In this document: in pieces, positions 28,886 through 37,569 of the stretch
Numbering within the stretch: position 1 is the stretch's first letter
How the letters are laid out: every line of letters begins with the position of its first letter
Virus record (IMG/VR): IMGVR_UViG_3300028597_000032
Span: 1 to 42,572 of that record
Length of the DNA stretch: 42,572 nucleotides
Reading direction: 5' to 3' (one strand)
From: a virus
Made by a program: the position numbers and the translations under genes
The notes under the pieces: generated by a model
The model's database searches: none
The model's input: the letters and a program-made list of their open reading frames with translations, nothing else
What the model was told of the DNA's origin: nothing

Positions 28886-29664
28886 TGGGAACATACGTGG
28901 CGTCCGCGCGAGGCGGCACCACGGCCGGATCATCGATCACGATGACGATTACCGTTCCTGCCGGAGTGACGACGGCCCATACCGGCCTCCTGTGCCTGGC
29001 GGGTGCGAATCCCACGATGCCCGCCTCGTTCACCATTACCGGTGGCAGCGCCGTGGTCGCAACGGTTTTCGCTCCGGCTGTGGCGAACAATATGTGGTTT
29101 GCGGCATATCGGGTCAGTAATGTCGCGGCGGGTACCGTCCTGACGATCACCGGCACAACGTCGAATCTGTTTGCCGGTGCGGTTCACTTCTTCACCGATG
29201 ACTTTCTCGTCGGCACCAAGGCCGATCGGGCGGGCGTGTCGCAGGCGTTCGTGAATGCGCCCACATTCGCGGTCGTCGGCGGCGCTCGGTGCTGGGTGGT
29301 GGCGAGCGATCGAACATCGGCAGCGACGGCGATATCGTCGGCGACGAATGCGAACAGCAACGCGATTACCCAGAAGTATTACAATGATCCGAACGTGACG
29401 AACGAGGGTGGAACGTCGTTCTTCCTGGGCGAGTTCATCTCGAATGTCGGTGCGGCCACCGGTCAATCGGTCGTCACCTGGAATGCCGCCTCCGGGAATG
29501 CGGTCGCCTTCCATATCGCTGAGGCCGTCACGATCAGTGGCCGCCCGAAGGTGTGGGACGGCACGCAGTGGGTCCGCAAGCCCGTCAAGGTCTGGGATGG
29601 CGCGGCATGGGTGATCAAGCCCGTCAAGGTCTGGGATGGCACCCAGTGGAAGATTGTTCAGTAA
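28885..29664 (+). CDS. Tail fibre/minor tail protein with C-terminal KVWDG repeats
   Basis: A 259-residue protein starting in TAATG overlap with the previous gene. Residues 1-210 are beta-rich and low in charge (Ala, Thr, Gly, Asn), like a fibre or adhesin head. The last 45 residues are three copies of a 13-residue repeat (KVWDGTQWVRKPV, KVWDGAAWVIKPV, KVWDGTQWKIVQ) encoded by a 39-bp tandem repeat. Trp-rich repeats of this kind end many actinophage tail proteins and may bind glycan. Confidence 0.7.
   Translation: MGTYVASARGGTTAGSSITMTITVPAGVTTAHTGLLCLAGANPTMPASFTITGGSAVVATVFAPAVANNMWFAAYRVSNVAAGTVLTITGTTSNLFAGAVHFFTDDFLVGTKADRAGVSQAFVNAPTFAVVGGARCWVVASDRTSAATAISSATNANSNAITQKYYNDPNVTNEGGTSFFLGEFISNVGAATGQSVVTWNAASGNAVAFHIAEAVTISGRPKVWDGTQWVRKPVKVWDGAAWVIKPVKVWDGTQWKIVQ
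29548..29661 (+). repeat. 39-bp tandem repeat, about three copies
   Basis: The AAGGT(G/C)TGGGA(C/T)GG unit starts at 29548, 29587 and 29626, a period of exactly 39 bp, encoding KVWDGxxWxxKPV. The third copy is incomplete at its 3' end. The repeat is in frame, so copy number change would not break the gene. Confidence 0.85.
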
Positions 29665-29676
29665 TCGGAGGTCGCC

Positions 29677-31437
29677 ATGGCCTCCAAGATTGTCCATATC
29701 GACCTCGACAAGCGGTGGCGGCCGAAGGATCGGCGAGGACCCGTCTGCGGGTACAAGTTCCGCACGAACATCTGTGCGAAACGGGGCGCGCATTACTGCG
29801 AACCCCGCGCCGATCACGTCGTCATGTTTTTCGCCTCGCACCTGCAACATACGCGCGGTGTCCATGTCCGGAAACCGTTTATTCTGGAGGGCTGGCAGGA
29901 ATGGGAGGTCATCCGACCCCTGTTCGGCGAGGTCCTCTACTCGCAGGAGCATCACCGCTACGTCCGGCGGTACCGGATCGGCCATATCGTGGTCGCCCGG
30001 AAAAACGGCAAGTCCGAACTGGCTGCCGGGATCCAGCTCTACATGTTGATCTCCGACGACGAGGAGGCGGCCGAGGTCTATTCGGCGGCCAAGGACACCA
30101 AACAGGCCGGAAAAGTGTTCGATCCGGCGGCCCGCATGATCCAGCTGAACGGGAAACTCAGCGACCATGTGAAGCTGTTCCGGAATGCCCGCCGATTGGT
30201 GGTCGAGCGGACGGCCAGCATCTACGAGGTGCTGACCGCCGATGCGGCAGGCGAACTCGGCCACAATCCGCACGCATTCAACCTCGATGAGGTCCTCGCG
30301 CAGCCCAACGGGACCCTCTGGGAGGCCATGACCACGGCGGTCGGCGCGCGGGCTCAGGAACTCCTCTACACGACCACCACCGAGACCAATGACTCCGCCT
30401 CGTTCGGCGCGTCGATGATCGAGGAGGCTGAACGGATTCAGGAGGACCCGACCCGGGCTCCCCACGTCTTCGCCTTCGTCCGCAAACTTCCGTCGACCAG
30501 AGAGGGCCTGGAGCGCCTCTACCGGCTGTTCCCCGGCCATCCGGATCTCCCGGTCTCGACGGATCCGTTCGATGAGCGCAACTGGAAGTGGCCGAACCCC
30601 GCCCTCGACGGGTTCAAGAGCCGCGAGGCCATGCGTCGGCAGGCCATCGATGCCCATGAGAACGCGGAGAAGGAGAACGGTTTCCGGCAGTTCCAGGTGA
30701 ACCAGCGTGTGCAGCAGGTCACCCGCTACATACAGATGGATCTGTGGGACGAGAACACCGGGGATCTCCTCATGACCCCCGACTGGAACTGGGAAACCTA
30801 TGCGGGGCAACGGTCCTGGGCGGGCCTGGACCTGTCCAGCAAGTTGGACATGACGGCCTGGTGCCTCCAGTTCGAGGATGGCCGGATCCGCTGGCGGTTC
30901 TGGATCCCGGAGTCCGTGGTGCCGACGCTATCCGAGCACACCGATGGGCAGTTCGAGCAATGGTGCCGGGATGGCTGGGTGGTCGCGACCGATGGCGATA
31001 CGATCGATTACGACCAGGTGATGGCCGATATCGCCATCGACTGCGAGCGGTTCAACATCGTTCGTTGCGTCTACGACCGCTGGTCGGGTGAGCCGATCCG
31101 GCAACGACTTTCCGGCGAAACCGGGCTCGACATGATCGAGTCCGGTACCACGTATACACAGATGACCGCGCCGATGAATGAGGCCATGCGCCTCCTCAAA
31201 GCTCGGAAGGTCCAGCATGGCGGCAATCCGGTCGCTCGTTGGATGGCGGACAACGTCGAGGCGAAACGGCCGGCCGATGACCCTGATCGGGTCCGCCCCG
31301 TCAAGCCTGATCGGCAGGCGACCGGGAAACGGATCGATGGGATGCCCGCCTGGTTCTTCGCTCTCGACGGTTGGCTGATGTCCAAACCCGAAGCCGTTTC
31401 CGCATATGAGGATCCGCAAACACGAATCTGGGGGTGA
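29677..31437 (+). CDS. terL: Terminase large subunit
   Basis: A 586-residue HK97-type large terminase. Walker A is VARKNGKS at about residues 105-112, the Walker B region AFNLDEV at about 205, and the coupling/TTTE motif follows (LLYTTTTETND). The nuclease half begins at about residue 380 with GLDLSSKLDMT (metal Asp), with later Asp in VYDRWSGEP. GGAGG precedes ATG 29677. It is the ATP-driven packaging motor and concatemer cutter. GTGA overlap with the portal gene. Confidence 0.92.
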   Translation: MASKIVHIDLDKRWRPKDRRGPVCGYKFRTNICAKRGAHYCEPRADHVVMFFASHLQHTRGVHVRKPFILEGWQEWEVIRPLFGEVLYSQEHHRYVRRYRIGHIVVARKNGKSELAAGIQLYMLISDDEEAAEVYSAAKDTKQAGKVFDPAARMIQLNGKLSDHVKLFRNARRLVVERTASIYEVLTADAAGELGHNPHAFNLDEVLAQPNGTLWEAMTTAVGARAQELLYTTTTETNDSASFGASMIEEAERIQEDPTRAPHVFAFVRKLPSTREGLERLYRLFPGHPDLPVSTDPFDERNWKWPNPALDGFKSREAMRRQAIDAHENAEKENGFRQFQVNQRVQQVTRYIQMDLWDENTGDLLMTPDWNWETYAGQRSWAGLDLSSKLDMTAWCLQFEDGRIRWRFWIPESVVPTLSEHTDGQFEQWCRDGWVVATDGDTIDYDQVMADIAIDCERFNIVRCVYDRWSGEPIRQRLSGETGLDMIESGTTYTQMTAPMNEAMRLLKARKVQHGGNPVARWMADNVEAKRPADDPDRVRPVKPDRQATGKRIDGMPAWFFALDGWLMSKPEAVSAYEDPQTRIWG

Positions 31438-33485
31438 CCATGGGCCGCTTCCGGGATTGGTGGTTGGGCACCAAGTCCACGCCATACCTCCCTGTTGTCC
31501 CGACCGCTCCGGTGACCTACGAGACCCCGAACCCTAATCCGCTGGTCGTCATCACGTCGATGGGGCAGGAGGTCCGGATCGATATCGACTGGATTCGTAA
31601 CCTCGATCCGGCTAGCCTGTTCCGGTCTCAGCCCTACCTCCGCGCGGTGATTAGTTTCCTTGGCCGGAATATCGCGCAGTTGGGACTCGGAGTGTATCTC
31701 CGACAGGGCGACGAGGAAAGGGAAAAGGCGAGCGATAGCACGGCGGCATCGCTCCTGCGCTCGCCGAACCCCTACATGACCCGGTACGAATTGTTCGATG
31801 CGCTGGTCTGTGACCTGGCCCTCTGGGATCGGGGCTACTGGTGGGTCCGGCCGGACACCCAGCGGGAGGTCGGCTGGCGGATCGATCCGCTGCCGGTCGC
31901 ATGGGTCCAGGACGCCTACGGCGGCAACGTAATTGACCCCGACACCTGGTGGGTCACGCAGCCCGGCAAGCCAACTCGGGAAGTTCCCGCGAAACAGATT
32001 ATCCACTTCCACGGCTGGAACCCCTCCAGTCTGTCGGACGGCACCCCGCCGACCGAAACACTCAAGGCCATACTTGAGGAACAGATTGCAGCGGTGATCT
32101 ATCGGGGCCAGCGATGGGAACGCGGCGCCCGCGTCGGGACGGTCATCACCCGGCCGGCCGACGCGCCCAAGTGGTCGCAGGAGGCGGAGGCCCGATTCCG
32201 GACAGAATGGTCCGAACGGTACTCCGGCCGGCACGGCACGGAGGCTGGCGGAACGCCGATCCTGCAAGACGGGATGACCCTGAGTCGGATCGGATTTAGC
32301 GCGGTCGAGGACGAATTCGTGGCGGCAGCCAAGTTGGCCCTGACCACGGTGGCATCCGTCTATCACGTCAACCCGACCATGCTGGGCCTTCTCGACAACG
32401 CCAATTACTCGAACGTCCGGGAATTCCGGCGGATGCTCTACGGCGACACCCTCGGTCCCTGGTTGTCGATGCTGGAGGGGCGGATCAACAATTTCCTGCT
32501 CCCGATGATCGGCGAACCGGCGAACGAATACGTCGAATTCAACATCGCCGAGAAACTACAGGGATCGTTCGAGGAACAGGCTCAGGTTGCCAGCATGGCG
32601 GTCGGCGGCCCGTACATGACCCGCAACGAATACCGCGCCCGGCAGAACCTCCCGCCGATCGAGGGCGGCGACGAACTGATCGTTCCGCTCAACGTGATCG
32701 AGGGCGGCCAGCCGTCACCACAGACGCCGCTCTCCGCGCCCGCGCCGATGCGGCTGGAGGGATCACCCCGGAACGTCGCCGATCGGCCGGCAGAACGGAT
32801 CTCAACGGCCGTCCTGTCGAAGTATCGGGCCACCGATCGGCAGATCGAGGCCACCCGCCGGATGCTGGAGCGGTTCTACGGCCGGCAATCCGCCGTCGTC
32901 CTCACCGCGCTGAACAACAAACGGGATGACCCCTGGTGGAATGAGGATCGCTGGAACGAGGAACTGACCGCCGACATCATGCGGATATCGGCGCAGGTCA
33001 CCGACCAGCTTGGTAACCGGGTCCTCGGCAAGCTCGACATGCCCGAGCCGTTCGATATGGAATCGGTGATCGATTACCTCACCGACGTGATGCGGTATCG
33101 CGCCGAGCAGATCAACGAGACGACCCGGGCGCAGATCGAGGATTGTCTGAACCGGGCCGGCGAGGAGAACGCCCCGCAACCGAAGGACGTTTTCACCACC
33201 GCCGCCACATCCCGGGCCGATCTCCAGTCGATCAGCCTGACCACCGTCATGGCCGGTATTGCGATGGTCGAGGCGGGCAAGCAGTCGGAACGTCAGGTCG
33301 GCGGGAAGGCCACCAAGACGTGGCGCGTCACCAGTAAGAACAGCCGGCATCCGAACCTGAACAACGAGACGGTCGATATCGACTCCAAGTTCAGTAATGG
33401 CGCCGACTGGCCGGGCGATGCCAATCTCGGACCGGACCAAACATCCGGCTGCAAGTGCGATCTCGTCATCATCAACCGTCACTAG
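31434..33485 (+). CDS. Portal protein fused to a MuF-like domain
   Basis: A 683-residue protein. Residues about 1-420 are an HK97-type portal (LFRSQPYLRAVISFLGRNIAQ; YHVNPTMLGLLDNANYSNVRE; the late KLQGSFEEQAQVA and NEYRARQNLPPIEGGDEL). Residues about 450-683 resemble a MuF C-terminal domain: helical region, then TWRVTSKNSRHPNLNNETVD, SNGADWPGDANLGPDQTSGC, KCDLV. Portals make the DNA entry ring; MuF is usually a separate minor head protein. Start is GTG 31434 or ATG 31440. Confidence 0.85.
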   Translation: MTMGRFRDWWLGTKSTPYLPVVPTAPVTYETPNPNPLVVITSMGQEVRIDIDWIRNLDPASLFRSQPYLRAVISFLGRNIAQLGLGVYLRQGDEEREKASDSTAASLLRSPNPYMTRYELFDALVCDLALWDRGYWWVRPDTQREVGWRIDPLPVAWVQDAYGGNVIDPDTWWVTQPGKPTREVPAKQIIHFHGWNPSSLSDGTPPTETLKAILEEQIAAVIYRGQRWERGARVGTVITRPADAPKWSQEAEARFRTEWSERYSGRHGTEAGGTPILQDGMTLSRIGFSAVEDEFVAAAKLALTTVASVYHVNPTMLGLLDNANYSNVREFRRMLYGDTLGPWLSMLEGRINNFLLPMIGEPANEYVEFNIAEKLQGSFEEQAQVASMAVGGPYMTRNEYRARQNLPPIEGGDELIVPLNVIEGGQPSPQTPLSAPAPMRLEGSPRNVADRPAERISTAVLSKYRATDRQIEATRRMLERFYGRQSAVVLTALNNKRDDPWWNEDRWNEELTADIMRISAQVTDQLGNRVLGKLDMPEPFDMESVIDYLTDVMRYRAEQINETTRAQIEDCLNRAGEENAPQPKDVFTTAATSRADLQSISLTTVMAGIAMVEAGKQSERQVGGKATKTWRVTSKNSRHPNLNNETVDIDSKFSNGADWPGDANLGPDQTSGCKCDLVIINRH

Positions 33486-33499
33486 CCTCTGGAGGGGCC

Positions 33500-34327
33500 A
33501 TGCGCACCAAGACATTTCCGGCCCGGATCAAGCTCCGGAGCAAGGATGACCCTGATGTCCCTGCGGATCCGGACGCCGAACCGGAGGCGGAGGTTGCTGC
33601 CGGTCAGTTCGAGGCCCTTGTGTCCGTGTTCGGCGTCAAGGACTCCTACGGCGAGGTGGTTATGCCGGGAGCATTCGCGCGGACCCTCTCCGAGTGGGAG
33701 GACTCGGGCGACCCGATTCCGGTCTATTGGTCGCATCGGCTGGACGATCCCGACTTCAATATCGGTCACGTCCTCGATGCGAAGGAAACGGATGAAGGCC
33801 TCTGGGTCAAGGCCCAGTTGGATCTGGACAATCCGAAAGCGGCTGCGACGCATAACCTTCTGCGGCAGCGGAGGGTGACTCAGTTCTCCTTCTCGTTCAA
33901 CGTCCCGCCGGGCGGAATGCAGGAGGGCGAGGATGCCGTCGAGCTGACGGATCTCGATCTGTACGAGGTCGGCCCCACCCCGGTCGGCGCCAATCCGGCC
34001 ACCGAACTCCTGGGCGTCAAGGGCTCGAATGCCCTGCGGGGCGTGGCTTATGACCTCGGTGGCATCCTCGGCAAGGCCGGCCGGGTGCTGAGTGAGAAGA
34101 ACGTCAAGACAATCAACGACGCCCGTGCCGCACTCAAGTCGGCCGATGAGGCACTCGGCGCCGTGCTGGCCGCTGCTGGAGGCAGCGACGACGAGAAGTC
34201 AAGTGCTGGAATCAAGGCCACGAACAAGGAGCCCGATGCGGCCACGTTCAAGGAGCCCGAAGTTCCGTCCCTGGACGCGGTTCTCGCCGTGATCGCAATC
34301 ACAGAGATGGAAGGAATCGGGAGATGA
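33500..34327 (+). CDS. Prohead protease with scaffold-like tail
   Basis: A 275-residue HK97-type (U35/S78) prohead protease. The fold starts FEALVSVFGVKDSYGEVVMP; the catalytic His is in VYWSHRLDD (about residue 80) and the Ser in TQFSFSF (about 131). After residue 185 comes a helical, Ala-rich region (NVKTINDARAALKSADEALG) likely serving as scaffold. ATG 33500 has GGAGGGG upstream. A 20-bp stretch (34035-34054) is identical to part of the tape measure gene. ATGA overlap with the capsid gene. Confidence 0.85.
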   Translation: MRTKTFPARIKLRSKDDPDVPADPDAEPEAEVAAGQFEALVSVFGVKDSYGEVVMPGAFARTLSEWEDSGDPIPVYWSHRLDDPDFNIGHVLDAKETDEGLWVKAQLDLDNPKAAATHNLLRQRRVTQFSFSFNVPPGGMQEGEDAVELTDLDLYEVGPTPVGANPATELLGVKGSNALRGVAYDLGGILGKAGRVLSEKNVKTINDARAALKSADEALGAVLAAAGGSDDEKSSAGIKATNKEPDAATFKEPEVPSLDAVLAVIAITEMEGIGR

Positions 34328-35550
34328 ATCTCCTCGAAACCCGGGACTCCTTCGTGAAGGCAGCCCGGAACGTGGCCGAGAAGGCCAAGACGGAGGGTCG
34401 ATCGCTGACCCCCCGCGAGATGGAACTGATCAACGAGCACCTCGGCAAGGCACGGGATCTCGATGCCCGGATTCAGGCCGGGGCCGAGTCCGACGAGGTT
34501 TTCAACGCCATCATGGCCGTTGACGGCAAGCATGAGAAGCGCGCCGGCGCACCTGCTCTCACGATCGGTGACCATTTCGTGAAGCACGCCGCGTCCCAGC
34601 TTGTGCAATTCAAGTACACGCCGGGCGCCTCGATCTCCGTGCCGGAATACAAGGCAGCCGGCGATCCTCATTACACCGGCGGTCCGACCGGCATGTATGG
34701 GCCGGCTCTGGTGCAGGTCGATGAGACGGTGACCCGGGCCTACCGCCCTCCGGTCGTGGTGGCGGACCTCCTCGCGTCCGGAACTCTTTCCGGTCAGGCC
34801 ATCACGTACTTCGTGGAGGGCGCGCGCGAAGGTAACTTCGGGACGGTGCCGGAAGGTGGGCATAAGCCCCAGCTTCACTACCTGTACTCCACCGTCACCG
34901 AGAACCTCACCAAGATCGCCGGTTTCATCAAGCTCTCCGACGAGATGCTCGATGACCTGGCATTCCTGGTCTCGGAGATCAACACCCGCCTGATGTACGA
35001 CCTGGCGGTATTCGAGGAACAGCAACTTCTCAACGGGGACGGCACCGCGCCGAACCTGCGGGGTCTGCTGAATCGGTCGGGCATTCAGACGGAGGCCGTC
35101 GCCGACGCCACCGATGGATTCAACGCGCTGTTCCGATCGATGACGAAGGTATCGACCGCGACCGGCCTGGCCCCCGATGGCCTGGTCATCAACCCCGCTG
35201 ATTACCAGACCCTTCGCCTGGCGGTCGACGGGAATGGTCAGTACCTCGGAGGCGGACCCTTCACCGGACAGTATGGGAATAACGGGTTCTCCAACCAGCC
35301 TCCGGTGTGGGGCCTGCGGACCGTCGTGACGGCGGCCATCGCGCAGGGCACCGCGCTGGTCGGTGCCTACCGGCAGGCGGCCACGGTCTACCGCCGGGGT
35401 GGCGTCACGGTTTCCTCGACCAATTCCAACGTGGATGACTTCGAGCACAACCTGGTGACGATTCGGGCGGAGGAGCGCCTCGCGCTGGCCGTCCGGGTTC
35501 CGGCTGCCTTCGTGAAGGTGACCGGATTCGTCCCGCCGGCTGGCCCGTAA
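34324..35550 (+). CDS. Major capsid protein (HK97 fold)
   Basis: A 408-residue protein. Residues 1-70 are a helical delta-type domain with coiled-coil character (SFVKAARNVAEKAKTEGRSL), removed by the protease in this family. The rest has the HK97 pattern: YTPGASISVPEYKAAG, VVVADLLASGTLSG, KIAGFIKLSDEMLDDLAFL, YDLAVFEEQQLLNGDGTAPN, GLVINPADYQTLRLA, and the final RAEERLALAVRVPAAFVKVT. Forms the capsid shell. A 9-bp hairpin (35560-35568/35592-35600) lies downstream. Confidence 0.92.
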   Translation: MNLLETRDSFVKAARNVAEKAKTEGRSLTPREMELINEHLGKARDLDARIQAGAESDEVFNAIMAVDGKHEKRAGAPALTIGDHFVKHAASQLVQFKYTPGASISVPEYKAAGDPHYTGGPTGMYGPALVQVDETVTRAYRPPVVVADLLASGTLSGQAITYFVEGAREGNFGTVPEGGHKPQLHYLYSTVTENLTKIAGFIKLSDEMLDDLAFLVSEINTRLMYDLAVFEEQQLLNGDGTAPNLRGLLNRSGIQTEAVADATDGFNALFRSMTKVSTATGLAPDGLVINPADYQTLRLAVDGNGQYLGGGPFTGQYGNNGFSNQPPVWGLRTVVTAAIAQGTALVGAYRQAATVYRRGGVTVSSTNSNVDDFEHNLVTIRAEERLALAVRVPAAFVKVTGFVPPAGP

Positions 35551-35559
35551 TCCATCAGC

Positions 35560-35600
35560 TCAGGCCGGTCGCTGACCATGCCCGGAGGCGGCCGGCCTGA
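35560..35600 (+). terminator. Hairpin after the major capsid gene
   Basis: TCAGGCCGG (35560-35568) pairs with CCGGCCTGA (35592-35600), 23-nt loop, no T-run. It lies directly after the capsid stop and before the next ribosome binding site. It may cause partial termination or protect the 3' end of the capsid message so that capsid protein is made in excess. Confidence 0.45.
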
Positions 35601-35617
35601 CACCAGGAGGGAAACCC

Positions 35618-35836
35618 ATGACTCGCAAGACAATTCGCGAACCGGAGGAGCCGGTCGAGGAGATCCCGGCACATACCACGGAAGAGGTGGTCAAGCCGTC
35701 CCGGGTCGCCACCGGGGACCTGGCCGAGTACGTCATCGACGGCCGGACCTATCTCCTCTCGGAGGCGGACGCAAAGGCTCGCGGGGCCAAGCGTCATCAG
35801 CCTCGCAACAAGGCGGTAACGCCAGACAACAAGTGA
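35618..35836 (+). CDS. Small head-region protein, 72 residues
   Basis: A 72-residue charged protein after AGGAGGG. The start (MTRKTIREPEEPVEEIPAHT) is acidic, the end basic (KARGAKRHQPRNKA). The middle contains YVIDGRTYLLSEADAKARG, seen in small actinophage proteins located after the capsid gene. Role unknown, perhaps a decoration or minor head protein. Confidence 0.6.
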   Translation: MTRKTIREPEEPVEEIPAHTTEEVVKPSRVATGDLAEYVIDGRTYLLSEADAKARGAKRHQPRNKAVTPDNK

Positions 35837-35843
35837 GGCAACC

Positions 35844-36422
35844 GTGACCGGTCCTGAACCTCTGCCGCCGCTCGCCACGAAAGAGCAATACGAGGCCATG
35901 ACCGGCACGGCGGCACCGGCCAACATCGATGACCTCCTCAACGCCGCATCGGCCGGCATCCGCCGGTATTGCGGATGGCATATCGCGCCGAACCTTTCGG
36001 ACCTGCGCGTCCTGGACGCCACCGGCGGACGGACTCTCGTCCTCCCGACGCTGCGGCTGAATCAGATCGAGTCCCTCAGTGAGGTTTTCGGCAGCACCAT
36101 CATTGAGTTCAATCCGACGACGGATCTGATCTACTCGCGGACCGGCCGGGTGCAGAAGGCGAATTACGGTTACTGGGGAAACGGTCTCGCGAACATTCGC
36201 GTCAAGATGATGCACGGATTCGACCTGGCCGACGTCGCCGACCTGAGTCAGCTGATCCTCTCCACCGTCGCCCGATCGGTCGCCAATCCCTACGGCTATA
36301 CCTCGCAGGCGGTGGGCGGGGTTACCTTGTCGATGGGATCGGCCGGCAACGGATCTGGGGTCAGCTTCACCGATACGCAGGCCTATCTGCTCGATTCCTA
36401 CCGATTGGAACGGCAGCCATGA
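35844..36422 (+). CDS. Head-tail connector (adaptor)
   Basis: A 192-residue protein starting at GTG 35844 with GAGG upstream. The N-terminal helix pattern (DLLNAASAGIRRYCGWHIAP) matches HK97 gp6-like head-tail adaptors, which form a ring below the portal. Then come beta strands (RTLVLPTLRLNQIESL) and a helical C-terminal region. Position directly after the capsid block supports this. ATGA overlap downstream. Confidence 0.75.
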   Translation: MTGPEPLPPLATKEQYEAMTGTAAPANIDDLLNAASAGIRRYCGWHIAPNLSDLRVLDATGGRTLVLPTLRLNQIESLSEVFGSTIIEFNPTTDLIYSRTGRVQKANYGYWGNGLANIRVKMMHGFDLADVADLSQLILSTVARSVANPYGYTSQAVGGVTLSMGSAGNGSGVSFTDTQAYLLDSYRLERQP

Positions 36423-36799
36423 TGACTACGCTATCCACGATCGGGCCGGGGTCGCTGCCTCCTGCCATCGCCAATCAGACGATTCAGGTTGCCCGCCCGA
36501 TCACCAAAACGGTCCATGGATCCGAGGTCGCCGACTGGTCGCAGGAACCGGAGGAGATCGTCACCGTCAACGGCTGCTCGGTGCAGCCGATGGCCGGGGA
36601 TGAGGATCGCGCCCATCGGGATCAACTCGGCGCGCGGATCCGCCTGTTTACGCCGGCTGGAGTCGTCATAGGCGCACTCGACCGGGTATGGCTGCCGGAT
36701 CACCCGGGGGAGTCCTTCCGGGCGGTCTCAGAGGCCATGGTCTGGAACCCCGGGTTCCTCGCCCATACCCAGTTTCTCCTCGCGGCATGGGAGGGGTAG
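36419..36799 (+). CDS. Head closure protein
   Basis: A 126-residue beta-rich protein (TIQVARPITKTVHGSEVADW, VNGCSVQPM, GARIRLFTPAGVVIGALDRV). Size and position after the adaptor match the head closure/stopper protein of siphoviruses. Start ATG 36419 is in an ATGA overlap. Confidence 0.65.
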   Translation: MMTTLSTIGPGSLPPAIANQTIQVARPITKTVHGSEVADWSQEPEEIVTVNGCSVQPMAGDEDRAHRDQLGARIRLFTPAGVVIGALDRVWLPDHPGESFRAVSEAMVWNPGFLAHTQFLLAAWEG

Positions 36800-37156
36800 A
36801 TGACGCCTAATCGGGATTCACGCGGTCGATTCGTGGCCGGGGCCGGAGCGCAGCCGACCGGATTCAAGGTCGGAAAGATCGAGATCAAGCTCCGGTCGGA
36901 GGAGATCCGCCGGATGCTCATGACCGATGAGGGAATCACCAAGGATGTCGCGGCCCGCGCCGACAACATTCGTGATTCGGCAGAGCGCAAGATGCCCGAG
37001 CCTCCCCGGCGGGCGGCCGAGCATTTCAATTCGGCCACATGGGTCGGCAAGGACCGCGTTCACGGGCGGGTGAAAACCGTCAGTCAGGAGGCACGAGTCG
37101 CAGAGGCAGAGGCGCATGTCCTCACCAGTTCCCTCGATGCCGGGAGGGACGCATGA
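36800..37156 (+). CDS. HK97 gp10-like neck/tail completion protein
   Basis: A 118-residue basic protein (MTPNRDSRGRFVAGAGAQPT, then EEIRRMLMTDEGITKDVAAR). The GRVKTVSQEARVAEAEAHVL C-terminus resembles the gp10-type neck protein. It follows the head closure gene with no gap and overlaps the tail terminator gene. Confidence 0.65.
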   Translation: MTPNRDSRGRFVAGAGAQPTGFKVGKIEIKLRSEEIRRMLMTDEGITKDVAARADNIRDSAERKMPEPPRRAAEHFNSATWVGKDRVHGRVKTVSQEARVAEAEAHVLTSSLDAGRDA

Positions 37157-37569
37157 TTGTTGATCCGGATGTCGAACAACTGATCATCGATTACCTCGAT
37201 AGCCGACTACCCGAGTTCGGGATCGACTGGCCGATTGCCGATCGGGTGCCACTCGGCGCGAACGACTACATCGTGGTGATCCGGACAGGCGGGGTCCGCC
37301 GGGATCTGGTCACCGACCAGGCGCAGATATCCATCGATATCGTCTCGGTCGACAACTCCTCCGTCATGCACGCGGCAAACACGGTGCGGGCGTTGATGAA
37401 CGACCTATGGGGCGGGGTCCGTCTCGGCGGCCATCCCGTCTACACCGTCCGGGAACTCTCCGGCCCTTACAGCAATCCGACCCGAACCGATCTCTTCCGG
37501 TATTCGCAATCGTTCCTGGTGGCCATCCGAGCCGCGCAGGTCACCTCAACGCAAGGAGTTCCGAAATGA
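37153..37569 (+). CDS. Tail terminator
   Basis: A 138-residue protein (ATG 37153 in an ATGA overlap). The alternation of VEQLIIDYLDSRLPEFGIDW, YIVVIRTGGVRRDLVTDQAQ, ISIDIVSVDN and MHAANTVRALMNDL is the fold pattern of lambda gpU-like tail terminators, which cap the tail tube and join it to the head. Confidence 0.75.
   Translation: MIVDPDVEQLIIDYLDSRLPEFGIDWPIADRVPLGANDYIVVIRTGGVRRDLVTDQAQISIDIVSVDNSSVMHAANTVRALMNDLWGGVRLGGHPVYTVRELSGPYSNPTRTDLFRYSQSFLVAIRAAQVTSTQGVPK

Noticed and set aside
28930-30810. 626-codon minus-strand frame opposite fibre and terminase genes
   Set aside because: Crosses the boundary of two well-supported plus-strand genes and has low-complexity composition.
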